Below are positions 10,905 to 20,851 of a stretch of 64,000 nt of DNA, piece by piece. The translations under genes were made by a program, and so were the position numbers. Position 1 is the stretch's first letter. Every line of letters begins with the position of its first letter. Source of the stretch: Ocypus olens (lineage: Eukaryota > Arthropoda > Insecta > Coleoptera > Staphylinidae); NCBI GenBank assembly GCA_910593695.2, contig OU343065.1:30352762-30416761 (forward strand), written 5' to 3'. Under the pieces are notes generated by a model that ran no database searches, was not told where the DNA came from, and saw nothing but the letters and a program-made list of their open reading frames with translations.

Positions 10905-11440
10905 TGCGCAGAATTGCGACCCACGCCTATCTCAAGGCTTTAAACGCGGATTTATTAAACATTCGGACGCGTTTCGTTTGCGAGGTTAGGAGGCTATACA
11001 AACAATTCATTGTTTCGATGTTTCGACAGCTCGAAGCAATTGGGGATATACAGTGTGAGCGTTGTTAACGTTAGAAACGGCGTGTTGGATATTGTGGCCT
11101 ACGCTTATTTCGAGGCTGGATTATAGAACATTCGAACGCAATTCGTTTTGTGAGGTTAGGGGGTCCATAAAACTCATTGTTTCGACAGATCGGACCGATT
11201 AGTAATATACAGTGTGAGCGTTATTAATAATATTAAGGGTAGATTTACGACCTGTAGCCTGGAAAGAGGCTTTAAGCTCAGATTTATAAAAAAAAAAAAC
11301 AATCGAACGCTTTTCGTTTTGTGAGGTTAGGAGGCTGTGCAAACAATTGATTGTTTCGTCACGCCGAACCAATTAGTAATATACAGTGTGAGCGTTATTA
11401 ACATTATAAACGGCACGTTGGCGTATTAAGGGTAAGTTTT
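10905..11440. repeat. Three tandem copies of a 171-bp unit
   Basis: GAGGTTAGG recurs at 10982, 11152 and 11323. Each copy also contains TACAGTGTGAGCGTT and a CATTCGAACGC-like phrase. The copies are well diverged. They lie between the possible leader exon and the coding exon of PHPT1, probably in an intron. Confidence 0.8.
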
Positions 11441-11659
11441 TCAGTAGCGCGTTTAATCCCGTAACGCACAGTTTTGTAGCGTTACCGTTTGGCGCGTTTG
11501 AATTAATTCGAGCGTGCACGCTGAAGGGTTAACCAGCCTTAACCTCAAACTCGCTCCTTTGTGAGTGGTCCTGTAAAAGCGGTCAGAAAACGTAACAAGT
11601 TCGTAAGGAATGATGTTTGCACTTAGGTTAGGGTTAATTACTACCTTCCAGATTAATGC

Positions 11660-11962
11660 TAATTAATATTAGCCCCCTGGTGGGTGCTGCAGCGATTCAG
11701 GGGGGCGCTGATTGCCACAGATGCATTTGGGAGGCGATGAATAACTGTAAGGGGGTGGTGATCGTATAAAAGAAAGAAGAGAAGATTTAGCGGAACGTGG
11801 CTTCAGTGCGGTAATCAATTTATTAACAAAAAAAAAGAAACGAATTGCAAATAGTCAATCTTGGTGATTTAAGATTACTGCTGACGAAAATAGGGGGCGC
11901 TAAGTAATATTTTTTCTGGAAAGGGGGCGGTAGGACAAAAAACTTTGTGAACCACTGCTCTA
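11660..11962. mobile_element. Remnant with a hAT-like terminus
   Basis: The right edge reads TTTGTGAACCACTG on the plus strand. Its inverse CAGTGGTTCACAAA is the classic hAT-superfamily end. The interior has repeated GGGGGCGCT boxes (about 11703 and 11892). I could not find the matching left end, so the left border is approximate. Confidence 0.45.
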
Positions 11963-12312
11963 CACCAACATTTGTTTGCACAGGTTAAAGAAACTGAAAT
12001 GAAAGCATATTAAGGGAAGGTTTATTAGCGGCTTTATAGAAATTTACGATACAAGTAATAGGAAGGATTTTACATTACGAAAGAAAAGTTTGAAAGCACG
12101 AGCAAGGTAGGAATTTCTTAACAACACTGGTGTTGTTAAAGGTACCTTAACGTTACTCGTTGCTAAGGAATTATTGGCGTGTTAATATTATAGGATAAAA
12201 TAAACCGTAGCGTTACTGTTTAGCACCGTGGAATTAACTCAATTCATTTATTAATATCATAAACTGCAATGTTTAATTTACGCTGTTTACTAAATATAAT
12301 TTTTATTTATAG

Positions 12313-12494
12313 GTCCCTGAAAAGATCTCTTCAGTTCATACGCAGGATGTCTACCGTTGCCAACATTCCCGATGTCGACATCGACTCCCAAGGCACGTTC
12401 AAGTACATTTTGATCAAGTTGACTTGTAGTGTCACGGAGGGAAACGATACCACCGTGGAATTGGTTCGAGGTTACGAAGATTGCCCTTATCACA
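12313..12494 (+). CDS. janA: 14-kDa protein-histidine phosphatase / janus-A, first coding exon
   Basis: The exon follows an acceptor (TTTTTATTTATAG) and ends at a donor (CACA, then GTAAGT). An internal ATG at 12347 begins MSTVANIPDVDIDSQGTFKY, which matches the PHPT1/janus-A N-terminus (human: IPDVDIDSDGVFKYVLIRV). It continues to VRGYEDCPYH, equivalent to the family's RGYxxxxYH. The last residue, His49, aligns with the catalytic His (His53 in human PHPT1). Residues upstream in frame (RSLKRSLQFIRR) resemble the short basic leader of Drosophila janus-A. The enzyme removes phosphate from phosphohistidine in the cytosol. The remaining roughly 70 residues (GGGRI block and YGYSxxxG) were not found downstream, so the gene is either interrupted or has a very long next intron. 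The identity is firm; whether the gene is intact is unknown. Confidence 0.9.
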
Positions 12495-12509
12495 GTAAGT
12501 CGATCTTGA

Positions 12510-13812
12510 TGTTTTAATAAAATTCTACAAAAATTTAATTTACTTCACAAGACGTCGATCTTTCAAAATAATTTTGGTTTTTGAAAATGCAAAAAAATTC
12601 AAGATTAATTTTAAACACAGGAATAAAATTCTACAAAATTTCACTTCAATTAACAAGACGCCGATCTTTCAAAATAATTTTGGTTTTAAAAAATGCAGCA
12701 ATTTTTAATCGAGTTATGAATTTTTGAAGATTTCTTTTTTCCGATTACGAACACTCGAGCGCAAAAAATTCAAAATAAATTTTAAACGCAGGAATAAAAT
12801 TCTACAAAAATTCACATCAGTTCACAAGACGCCGATTTTTCAAATTAATTTTGGTTTTTGAAAATGCAACAATTTTTAATTGAGTTACGAATTTTTGAAA
12901 ATTTCGATTTTTCAATGACGAACACTCGAGTGCAAAAAATTCAAAATTAATTTGAAATGCAGGAATAAAATTCTACAAAAATTAAATCTACTTTACAAGA
13001 CGTCGATCTTTCAAAATAATGTTGGCTTTTGAAAATGCAACAATTTTCAATCTAGTTATGAATTTTTTAAAATTCCTTTTTTCCAACAACGAACTCTCGA
13101 GCGCAAAAAAATTTAAAATTAATTTTAAACGCGGGAATAAAATTCTACAAAATTTCACTTCAATTAACAAGACGCCGATCTTTCAAAATAATTTTGATTT
13201 TTGAATATGCAACAATTTTCAGCCGAGTTACGAATTTTGGAAAATTTCCCTTTCTCAACTTCGAACACTCGAGCGCAAAAAATTAAAAATTAATTTTAAA
13301 CGCAAGAATAAAATTCTACAAAAAATCACTTCAATTCACAAGACGTCGATCTTTCAAAATAATTTTGGTTTTTGAAAGTGCAGCAATTTTCAATCGAGTT
13401 ATGAATTTTTGAAAATTTCGAGCGCAAAAAATTCAAAATAAATTTTAAACGCAGGAATAAAATTCTACAAAAATTCACATCAGTTCACAAGACGCCGATT
13501 TTTCAAATTAATTTTGGTTTTTGAAAATGCAACAATTTTTAATTGAGTTACGAATTTTTGAAAATTTCAATTTTCCAATGACGAACACTCGAGTGCAAAA
13601 AATTCAAAATTATTTTAAACGCAGGAATAAAATTCTACAAAAATTAAATCTACTTTACAAGACGTCGATTTTTTGAAAATAATTTTGGCTTTTGAAAGTG
13701 CAGCAATTTTCAATCGAGTTATGAATTTTTGAAAATTTCGAGCGCAAAAAATTCAAAATAAATTTTAAACGCTGGAATAAAATTCTACAAAAATTCACAT
13801 CAGTTGTGAATT
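12510..13812. repeat. Tandem array, 171-bp monomers with 150-bp variants
   Basis: GGAATAAAATTCTAC recurs at about 12621, 12791, 12962, 13133, 13304, 13453, 13624 and 13774. The spacings are 170-171 bp, with two shortened units of about 150 bp. The unit also carries CAAGACGYCGATCTTTCAAA and CGAACACTCGAG. The array begins about 15 bp after the PHPT1 donor, so it lies at the start of that intron. Confidence 0.95.
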
Positions 13813-14766
13813 CTGCGCATGATCCGGGACTATTTTCTTGTAGGTACCATTATATATGATGAAAAATGCGTATTTCGCACTAGGTAATATTTTTTGGTTA
13901 CATATTCTACTACAATTTTCTTGTACAAGTAAATAACGTCGTCTAAAACGGGCTTAACATGACTCCACTTACTGCGACAATCCATATTTTTGCTGTTTGT
14001 TCCTAGATGTCACTTCAACAAAGCCTCACTAATTCATTCCTATACTAATTAATCAAATGAGTTAAAATTTGGTATTTATATGGTCTTAAGAAGCTCCCCA
14101 TCAATAATAATTAACAAAAAATTTTTTTTCAAATTTAAAAATCCAGGGCTGAAAGGGTTAAGTAAGGCGAGGCGACGAGCCTCGGCTCTTATTCGCCTAA
14201 GCTTATTATTGCTTATTAATTTTTTTCCGCTACCGGAAGTATAATACTTTAAAAAGATCAGAAAATATTCCAAAATACGGCTTGTAACATCTGAGATTAA
14301 AATTTTTATAGTCACCTATGCGTCCTATGGTAACCCAGCAACCGATAAAAGAATGTCTTATTTTGTTTATTTGTTTGTTTGTGTCAATCCAGTGAAACTT
14401 TTTGGGGGCACGGATGCAAACAAAGCTGCGAATATTGCGTGTTAGAACCTGTTACCGACAAAACCGAAAAGGTATGTTGTCCTGTTATGACTCTTAGTTT
14501 CTCGGTTGTTTTTTTACGGCTTTTTCAATAATTTTTTACGGGCAAACCATCGAAATAATAAATCTCATTGTTTTTACGTGGTCTTTATTAACATTTAAAT
14601 GAGGTTTACAAATTTTTTGAAGACAAATTATATAATAGAATTAAAGTTATAGTGGCCGACAGGAAGACATCAAGTGAAGGAGGTGCTTGACGGTGACCAA
14701 GATTGCGGCTGTTTTGCTTATCTGAAATCAAAAAACCAAACGGCATTTTAATCTCCATATTTAAGA
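13813..14766. other. Spacer with no firm gene
   Basis: There is one weak exon-like stretch at 14392-14471 (acceptor CAATCCAG, donor AAAAG/GTATG) that in one frame reads GHGCKQSCEYCVLEPVTDK. It is not in phase with the PHPT1 exon and is not recognised. A GAAAGGGTTAA at about 14151-14161 resembles a piggyBac-type right end, but no left end was found. Confidence 0.35.
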
Positions 14767-14912
14767 CTAGCGATTGAACTAGAATGAATTCTAAATTACA
14801 AAAATTAATTTTTTTATACACTTATGAAAATTAAATTCTATTTTTTACTCATTTCTCGCTCGTAAAAAAAAAACTATCGAAGCAATCATGATAATCCTAG
14901 TTCAATCGCTGG
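14767..14912. mobile_element. Small MITE-like inverted repeat
   Basis: CTAGCGATTGAACTAG at the left is the inverse, with one mismatch, of CTAGTTCAATCGCTGG at the right. The interior is AT-rich and non-coding. Confidence 0.5.
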
Positions 14913-15064
14913 CTTATAACATATTAAAGATGTTGTATAAATTTGAACAAGATCGGTGCAGTAGTTTCTGAAATATCGTGGTCACCGTTTTCAAAAATTG
15001 TGTTCGATAAAAACGCGTTTTAAAGTTCGCACATGTGATTTATAATAAAAATTTAATCTCACCG

Positions 15065-16280
15065 TTAATCTGCTATGCCTGGACCATACAGTAGGCCTTC
15101 CTCTTCTTCTTGGAAGTCACGCAGAGCTGCTCCGTCTTCCCTTTTCGCGATTCGGGCCTGTTTTACTGTATCACTCGTGCGTTTCTCTGAACGGTCGATC
15201 CGAGAGCTATCACGCTGTTGAACGTATCCTTTAGCTTGTGGGCCGATTTTCCCTCCCATGGTTTCCAAGGTCTTCAGGATAGATTTGAATCCTTCGTTGA
15301 AGATCATGACAGCGAGAAACGTGGCGATTTCAACGACTTTTGGCCCAGAATGGAGGTGCTTTGGAGCAAAAGTCCAGATTAACGAATTGAGCGACTCATT
15401 ATTTTGAGTTTCCGCTCCCAGGCATCTGCTTAACAATTCTTTTCTGGATAAATCCTCATAAATTGGCTTTATAACCTTTTGAACTGCTTCAGAAAGAGGC
15501 GGTTTATCGTGCTTGAATTGCTCAGCCTCTCCGAGAAACTCAGCACTAACTAGATTCGCTTGCAGGGCAATTTTGATGCTGTGGATTGCTGTCTGTGGAA
15601 ATCTTGTGATAGATTGTTGCCCAAATTTCCTCAATAGAATATGGATGTCTCCGAATACCTAATCCATAATACTTTGTCATCTCACCATCTCCAGATACGG
15701 TGAATTCATTTTCTGTTTTTCCTTGTTCTTCAAGGACTTCCTTTTCTTGATTAACCGCAATCGACAACACGGCCGAAGAAGCTGAGTGAATATTTTCTAA
15801 TATGGGATAGTACGTGTTCAAAGCAAAACCTTGTCCCATATCCATCAGTCCGCAGAAAATTCTATAGCCTTCATAACCGACTCCCAACAAACGCATCACG
15901 AAAACTAAGCGACGATTTATTTCGTAGGCTTTACCTATTTTTGGACATGAATCTATTTCTTTTTCTTTCTCACCCTTGCACGCCATGGAAATTTTAAAGC
16001 CCAATCCTCGTACATCACGTTGATGGAAAGTCACCATACTTTTGCACTCTTTACAAATAACTGCCGAAGAAATAGTTGAAAATACACTTGCGAAATTCAA
16101 AATACAATACATAACAGTCTGTTCAACGTTCACTTCTAAATTTTTATTTTGAACAAGTTTCTTCGCTGACGCCGATGTAAACGACTTGTCTTGTTTAAAA
16201 GTGTGTCGGTTGCCTGCGAATTTTCGCTTCTTAGGTCGATCGTAACTAGCCGGGACGTTTCTACGTCCTTTCTTTAACAT
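15065..16280 (-). pseudogene. Mutator-like transposase, internally deleted and frameshifted
   Basis: The first frame (16280 down to 15546) starts MLKKGRRNVPASYDRPKKRK and FAGNRHTF, the usual beginning of arthropod Mutator-like transposases. A zinc-type CKECKSMVTFH block, a YEINRRLVFVMRLLGVGYEG block and VSGDGEM follow. The text then jumps to KYYGLGIRRHPYSIEEIWAT and STDSNPQHQNCP. In the family these are separated by a long catalytic core, so that core has been deleted. A frameshift near 15550 leads to the second frame, with KPIYEDLSRKELLSRCLG, TQNNESLNSLIW, KHLHSG and the C-terminal EEEEGLLYGPGIAD, typical of the family's end. The element cannot encode an active enzyme. I could not define its terminal repeats. 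Confidence 0.9.
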
Positions 16281-16889
16281 TTTAAAAATTATTTAAGAAA
16301 AAATCAGCTACGTGCGACTCGCGAGAGAAAATATACAGTACGCTTCGAAACTGCTACAGCAAAACTGAACGCTTCACAGCGTCTTAGTCAATATTCTAAA
16401 GCGTCTGTCAACGGTCTCGGCTCCCCTCTACTCGGGCCTAATTCACAAAAGGTTCAGGCTTTGCGGAGCAGCGTTGCGCGCGCTCCGTACACCTGTTCCA
16501 TTCCAGGGCCGTAACTTGTTAACCACTTCGAATATCGAAAAATCCTTTGGCACACATTTTTTACACATGTTGTAGATGTGATTTATGAAGAAAAAAAAAA
16601 TAACTAGAGGACCTCCTTAAGCAGTGGTTTTGCAAAAAGGATGCCGATGCTATAGACGATAATGTGTTGCTCGCCTGTATGTTGGAGCGTTACGTTTCTG
16701 TTGTTTTATTATTCTCCTAGGTCCGTAAGTAAAAAATTAAGTTCCGTCCTCAAGGACAACAAACACCACGAATGTTATCAACCACTTACAGTACCTGTAA
16801 CCATGGTTGCAATGCTTATTTACGTTGTCGGTAGCGGAAAAAATATAATTTTCTACTTTCGTTATACAATCGACCTTTTGTTATATCAA
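16281..16889. other. Spacer upstream of the Mutator-like pseudogene
   Basis: It is probably the 5' part of that element (no ends defined) followed by unassigned sequence. No gene is supported. Confidence 0.35.
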
Positions 16890-16946
16890 AAATAGTTTAA
16901 TAATGAGATTTTTTATTTTACAGTTTTGCTCATTATTAAACTATTT
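16890..16946. repeat. Perfect 18-bp inverted repeat
   Basis: AAATAGTTTAATAATGAG and its exact inverse CTCATTATTAAACTATTT are separated by 21 bp. The sequence resembles the arms of the fold-back at 17737-17860 (TTGTTTAATAAGAGG), so it may be a shortened member of the same family. Confidence 0.7.
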
Positions 16947-17736
16947 GTGGGAACATTTTAGTTGTTGCGATTGGTAGTACTTAAACGTGACATATGTCGA
17001 CATCAAAATGTAAAATTGCTGTTAATTCATAGGATAATTGGAACCGTCCAATGCGTTACGCACTGAATAGGTTCGAATGCATATTGGGGAGTTCCCCACC
17101 AGTATCACTAAGGTTAAAGAAAACGGAGGCGTCATATTGTTCACTTTTTATCCGCGTGGACAATGTAGGAACTCGGTGACAATGGCCGGACACTTGGCTC
17201 TCGGTGCCACGTTTAGACAACACAACATACACAGAGGAAAGCTTGTAATTTATTATATGTATTATCACTTTGTTTGCAAAACGAATATCACTGAAGAAAC
17301 AGCGAGAGTACAATGCATGTTTCATTCGCGGCGAAGAAGAGCTGCTTGAGTCGGTGTGGATTTTTAATTAGCGTCGATCGATGCCTGACACGAGGAACGA
17401 GAAACAGATGTAAACATTACCTTAAATTTCGATTATCATTTAGGCGTTGCATTATTTTATAAGCTTAATTTGGTTACAACTTACGTGGAAATAGTTTGTT
17501 TATCGCACCCTTGGCAACATCCCTTATTTTTGGAGGTGTGTAAGTAATATTCTTGATTTAATATGTTTTAAAATTAACTATTGAAATCGCCGTAGAAATA
17601 CGTATGTCAAATATTAAATTCATTCGAAAGGATCAAATGTTTTTAGTGCTGCCAAATGTTAAAAGATAAAACTCACTAGGTTTAAGTATATATTTTATTT
17701 TAGAAATAATTCCTTAACTAAAACCAAAGTAGAAAA
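16947..17736. other. Spacer, nothing firm
   Basis: The 17056-17350 stretch is more GC-rich, with open frames of about 90 residues on both strands. Neither has a recognisable motif, consensus splice borders or likeness to the missing PHPT1 exons. Confidence 0.4.
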
Positions 17737-17860
17737 AATAGTATATTATACTTGTTTAATAAGAGGCATTGTGGGGCACTCGTGACATTGGAGCACTCCT
17801 CGCTGCGCCAGTCGTGCCACAATTTACCCTCTTATTAAACTTGTATAATAATGTACTATT
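17737..17860. mobile_element. Fold-back MITE near the arrestin 3' end
   Basis: AATAGTATATTATACTTGTT at the left is the near inverse of ACTTGTATAATAATGTACTATT at the right, with TTTAATAAGAGG pairing further in. The centre has a GC-rich block (GAGCACTCCTCGCTGCGCC). It is about 124 bp and non-coding. Confidence 0.65.
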
Positions 17861-18369
17861 ATCTGACAGCTGACAGTTGGAGTTAAAAAAAGCAACACAA
17901 TTCGTAATTAAGTTTATTAAAATCGACGTAAATGTAACAAATACAAGTAGAACTTGAAATAATAACATATCCAACATTGTTTCTGTATGTATATATATAT
18001 TATATTACAAATATATAATTAGAAAGGCCTATTCTTTAGAGAACTACCGCGATGTAATCATACGCACGACACGACGAGGATACTATTACGGTGCAACAGC
18101 TTTGGGGGGACATATAGGTGCGAGTCGGTGGTCTAACATCGAGTGATCTCGTTTGCGAAACCTCATTTACACCCACGTCTGATATGTTGAGTAGTTCTCG
18201 AGGTCCTGGTGTGTGTGTGTGTTATAGCCTTCGGGTGTCATCCACGAAAATAAATTGAATCTTTGGCAGTTAAATCAATTACAGATCTCACGTTATAAAA
18301 GGTAGAAACACTTATTTTTTACAACAGTACAAATACGGCCATTAATTATAAGCTCGGCTAGGTGAACCG

Positions 18370-18594
18370 TTATGAAGTCCTTCTGTTTTTCAGACAGCAC
18401 CACGCCCTCTGTAAACTGAAGCCTTTGTCCTTCTCCTCACAAACGACTATACTACTCTCTCGAACGATCTCCGTCTCCTCGTCCCGTTTCACCGTTATAA
18501 TCTCATCGTAGTTGTGGTGATTGTGATTCTTCTTGAGTACCGGTGCGCTCTTTTCTTCCCGACTAACTTCAACGATCGCCTTATCGTCCTCGTT
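18370..18594 (-). CDS. Arrestin C-tail extension downstream of an in-frame TGA (74 codons)
   Basis: Directly after the arrestin TGA (18597-18595) the same frame stays open for 74 codons to a TAA at 18372-18370. The peptide begins NEDDKAIVEVSREEKSAPVL and ends GFSLQRAWCCLKNRRTS. It is highly charged and codon-like, and the GC-richer exon composition continues to the TAA and then drops. This looks like genuine coding sequence reached by stop-codon readthrough, or a tail cut off by a recent CGA-to-TGA change in this haplotype, or a base error. The terminal CC flanked by basic residues could be a lipidation site; that is inference only. Further downstream in transcript direction is probable 3' UTR, with an AATAAA (complement at 17913-17918) as one candidate signal. 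Confidence 0.6.
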   Translation of the reverse strand, partial: NEDDKAIVEVSREEKSAPVLKKNHNHHNYDEIITVKRDEETEIVRESSIVVCEEKDKGFSLQRAWCCLKNRRTS

Positions 18595-19065
18595 TCACGT
18601 CCCGTCCTTCTCCGGCTTCACGTCCTCGCCCTTGGCCGACTTGAGCTCGAGCTGCACCGATGGCAGTTCGACGATTCTGTTCAGCGGCGTTTCGTTCAGG
18701 TCCAAGTCATGGCTGCTGTGCATCAGGGTGAACGGCAGCTTCAGGGAGACCTCGCCTCCCATCACGCTCAGTATCAGCTTCACCTTGACGTAGTACGAGA
18801 CGTAGATGGCGAAGACGTTCCGGTCCTCCGGGCTGTTGGCGTAGGATGTCACGGAGGAGGCGAGGCTCGTGCCGGTTTTGGTGTAAGAGTCCTCCAGGGC
18901 GATCCAGTTTTTCGTGGAGCTCTTGATGGGGATGAGGGAGTAGGATTTCTTCAGCTTCTTTCCGGACGACAGGGGGCAGTCCTGCTTGGAGTTTATGACC
19001 GCCACCACGTTCTTGAATTTCCCGTTGGAGAACATGCAGACGTCGACGTGCTGGACCACGAATAC
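18595..19065 (-). CDS. Arrestin, last main exon (C-domain)
   Basis: Classical arrestin (visual/beta type): binds activated, phosphorylated GPCRs and, in beta-arrestins, clathrin adaptors; cytosolic. The exon starts after TCATTTTCAG in phase 0 with VFVVQHVDVCMFSNGKFKNV, which joins the previous exon's NVRRIK exactly as in the family. Then follow DCPLSSGKKL, TSLASS, VKVKLILSVMGGE and LPFTLMH, the standard C-domain blocks. The tail ends VKPEKDGT then TGA. In the gate loop, the family's L-D-G-K-x-K-H-E-D-T-N-LASS reads LEDSYTKTGTSLASS, so the second polar-core Asp is Gly and the first is Glu. The exon has 156 sense codons. It resembles Drosophila Arr1 and kurtz about equally, so I give no symbol. 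Confidence 0.96.
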   Translation of the reverse strand, partial: VFVVQHVDVCMFSNGKFKNVVAVINSKQDCPLSSGKKLKKSYSLIPIKSSTKNWIALEDSYTKTGTSLASSVTSYANSPEDRNVFAIYVSYYVKVKLILSVMGGEVSLKLPFTLMHSSHDLDLNETPLNRIVELPSVQLELKSAKGEDVKPEKDGT

Positions 19066-19502
19066 CTGAAAATGAGGAAAATTGTAATTGTAGTTGTAAT
19101 TTTTTTCACCGTAAATTCGCTGAAATTATAGTGGCAAAGTAAAATACATACAGGTGAAACAAAGTATACTCTGTTCACATTTTATTCTAGCCACAGGAGG
19201 GACATTTTTCTTGGTAGTAAAAAAAAAGTTACTGACAATTCGGTTGTCATTCCATTTTTTTTGGTTATGTGTGGGTGCACTGTTTCATTTTATAATATCT
19301 CTCATTCATATGTAAAAATATTGCGATAGTATATACACCGTGTCCAAGATAAGAATGCACACCATGGGGATCTTGAAAACGGTAAAAGATACAGGGTGGG
19401 TTAAAGTAGGAAAAAGTTGCATTATTCAGAGTATGTTTACATGCCCATCACAGAAATTCATGATTGTTTATCGTTTTCGAAAATTTCGTCTATAAATCGA
19501 AT
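19066..19502. other. Start of the 21-kb arrestin intron (low end), unique AT-rich sequence
   Basis: The intron spans 19066-40164 with consensus ends (donor AAAG/GTAATA at its high end, acceptor TTTTCAG at its low end). This first part holds nothing recognised. Confidence 0.6.
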
Positions 19503-19506
19503 TTAA

Positions 19507-19731
19507 CACGTTGACCGCTTTGTCACCGGTGACTGACACTGGAGCATTTCAATGGGGCCTCGTCAGTCATCGGCGACTGGCAGTGATTGCCTATTTTGGA
19601 CTTGATATTTAGCGCTGTCAGTCACGAAAATGAATTAAATAAACATATTCTTACTCATTTTATAAAATAAAACTTAAAAACAAAGATAGCTTTTGACATT
19701 TTACAAAAAAAACTTGTTGGCAGCCAATGTG
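19507..19731. mobile_element. piggyBac-type MITE with TTAA on both sides
   Basis: It is flanked by TTAA at 19503-19506 and 19732-19735. The ends CACGTTGACCGC and GGCAGCCAATGTG are near inverses, matching the widespread piggyBac-type CACNTTGNCTGCC end. It is 225 bp with no transposase. A GTCACCGGTGACTGAC block and its partial inverse GTCAGTCATCGGCGAC lie inside. Confidence 0.75.
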
Positions 19732-19744
19732 TTAATATAACTCT

Positions 19745-19853
19745 TGCTATGATTAATTTATGATGATACCACTCGTTAAAGCCATCAGAAAATTGCACTC
19801 GTTCAATTTTCATCGGCTTTAACTCGGTGCTATCACCGATAATAATCATAGCA
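19745..19853. repeat. Imperfect long hairpin
   Basis: TGCTATGATTA at the left pairs with TAATCATAGCA at the right. The stem continues through TGATACCACTCGTTAAAGCC / GGCTTTAACTCGGTGCTATCA to a loop around CACTCGTT. It has about 50-nt arms and is probably another small fold-back element. Confidence 0.65.
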
Positions 19854-20169
19854 CTTGTTTTATTACCCCCGAAAATATGAAAGATTTTTCTTGTGGAGTT
19901 TTTCGCATAATGCGAGAGCAAATAATGTGAATTTTTTGTTTGTTGAGTTTTTGCATTAACAGGTTAATGCACGAGTAAATAATGTTTTTTTTTTATCAGT
20001 TTGGGAACAGTGCGATGACAGTGTTGTCAACAATCATTACTTTTTGCACTCTCAGCAGTTTTTGTTTGATGTAATGATTACCAAAAGTGGCAAACATTAT
20101 CAATTAATTTTTATTCCGAAAAAACAATCATTTTTTGAAAAATATTTTTCAACTGAAGATGACCTGACC

Positions 20170-20851
20170 GAGATTATTCTGCATTTCATCTCCCGTTTGC
20201 TCAGTTTTTAATAGAGTTGGGATTCAAAAATTTTGCAAATTTTATCTACTTCCCATGGCGTATTTAAAAAAAATAATTTTTGATCATACAGGGTGTCCCA
20301 AAAAAGTGTAACGACCTGATGATGTATTTTTTTAAATTACATCCTATATATTTTATTGCTTATTTAGGTGCATTTTACGATTCCCTAGATACCTCTAAAA
20401 TTTTATTCAAATCGGTTCAGCGGTTTCATGCGCCGGGATACACAGTGTCCGAATTTCATCACCTGTTTGCTCAGTTTCTGAAGGAGTTAGGATTTTAAAA
20501 TTTTGCAGACCTTACCTAAATTCTACGGCGTGTTTAAAAAAAAAGATTTTTGATTATACAGGGTGTCCCAAAAAAGTGTGACGACATGATGATGTATTTT
20601 TTTAAATTACATGCTGTTAATTTTATTGCTTATTTAGGTGGCTTTTACGATTCCCTACATACCTCTCAAATTTTATAAAAAAAAAAAAAAACGTTTAAGG
20701 TAAGCACTCGCTTCCGGAATAAGAAATTTTACCAAAAGCTTTTCAGTTCTTCGGATTGTCAAATAAGTCTTATGTTCCGAGTTTCATGATAATTACTGTA
20801 TTAGTTTTTGAGATACAGACAGACAGACATACGGACAGATGGACATACTCA
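20170..20851. repeat. 270-bp tandem block with tail, first part
   Basis: It holds two units (CAGGGTGTCCCAAAAAAGTG at 20289 and 20560), then a tail with AAGCTTTTCAGTTCTTCGG and GTTTTTGAGATACAGACAGAC. The same order is found at 22003-23420. The palindrome at 20852 was inserted directly after this tail. Confidence 0.85.

Noticed and set aside
17056..17349. Overlapping 89-90-residue frames on both strands
   Set aside because: No motif, no consensus splice borders and no likeness to PHPT1 or arrestin.
18514..19131. Plus-strand open frame of 205 residues
   Set aside because: It overlaps the arrestin last exon in antisense and has no motif; the minus-strand frame explains the composition.
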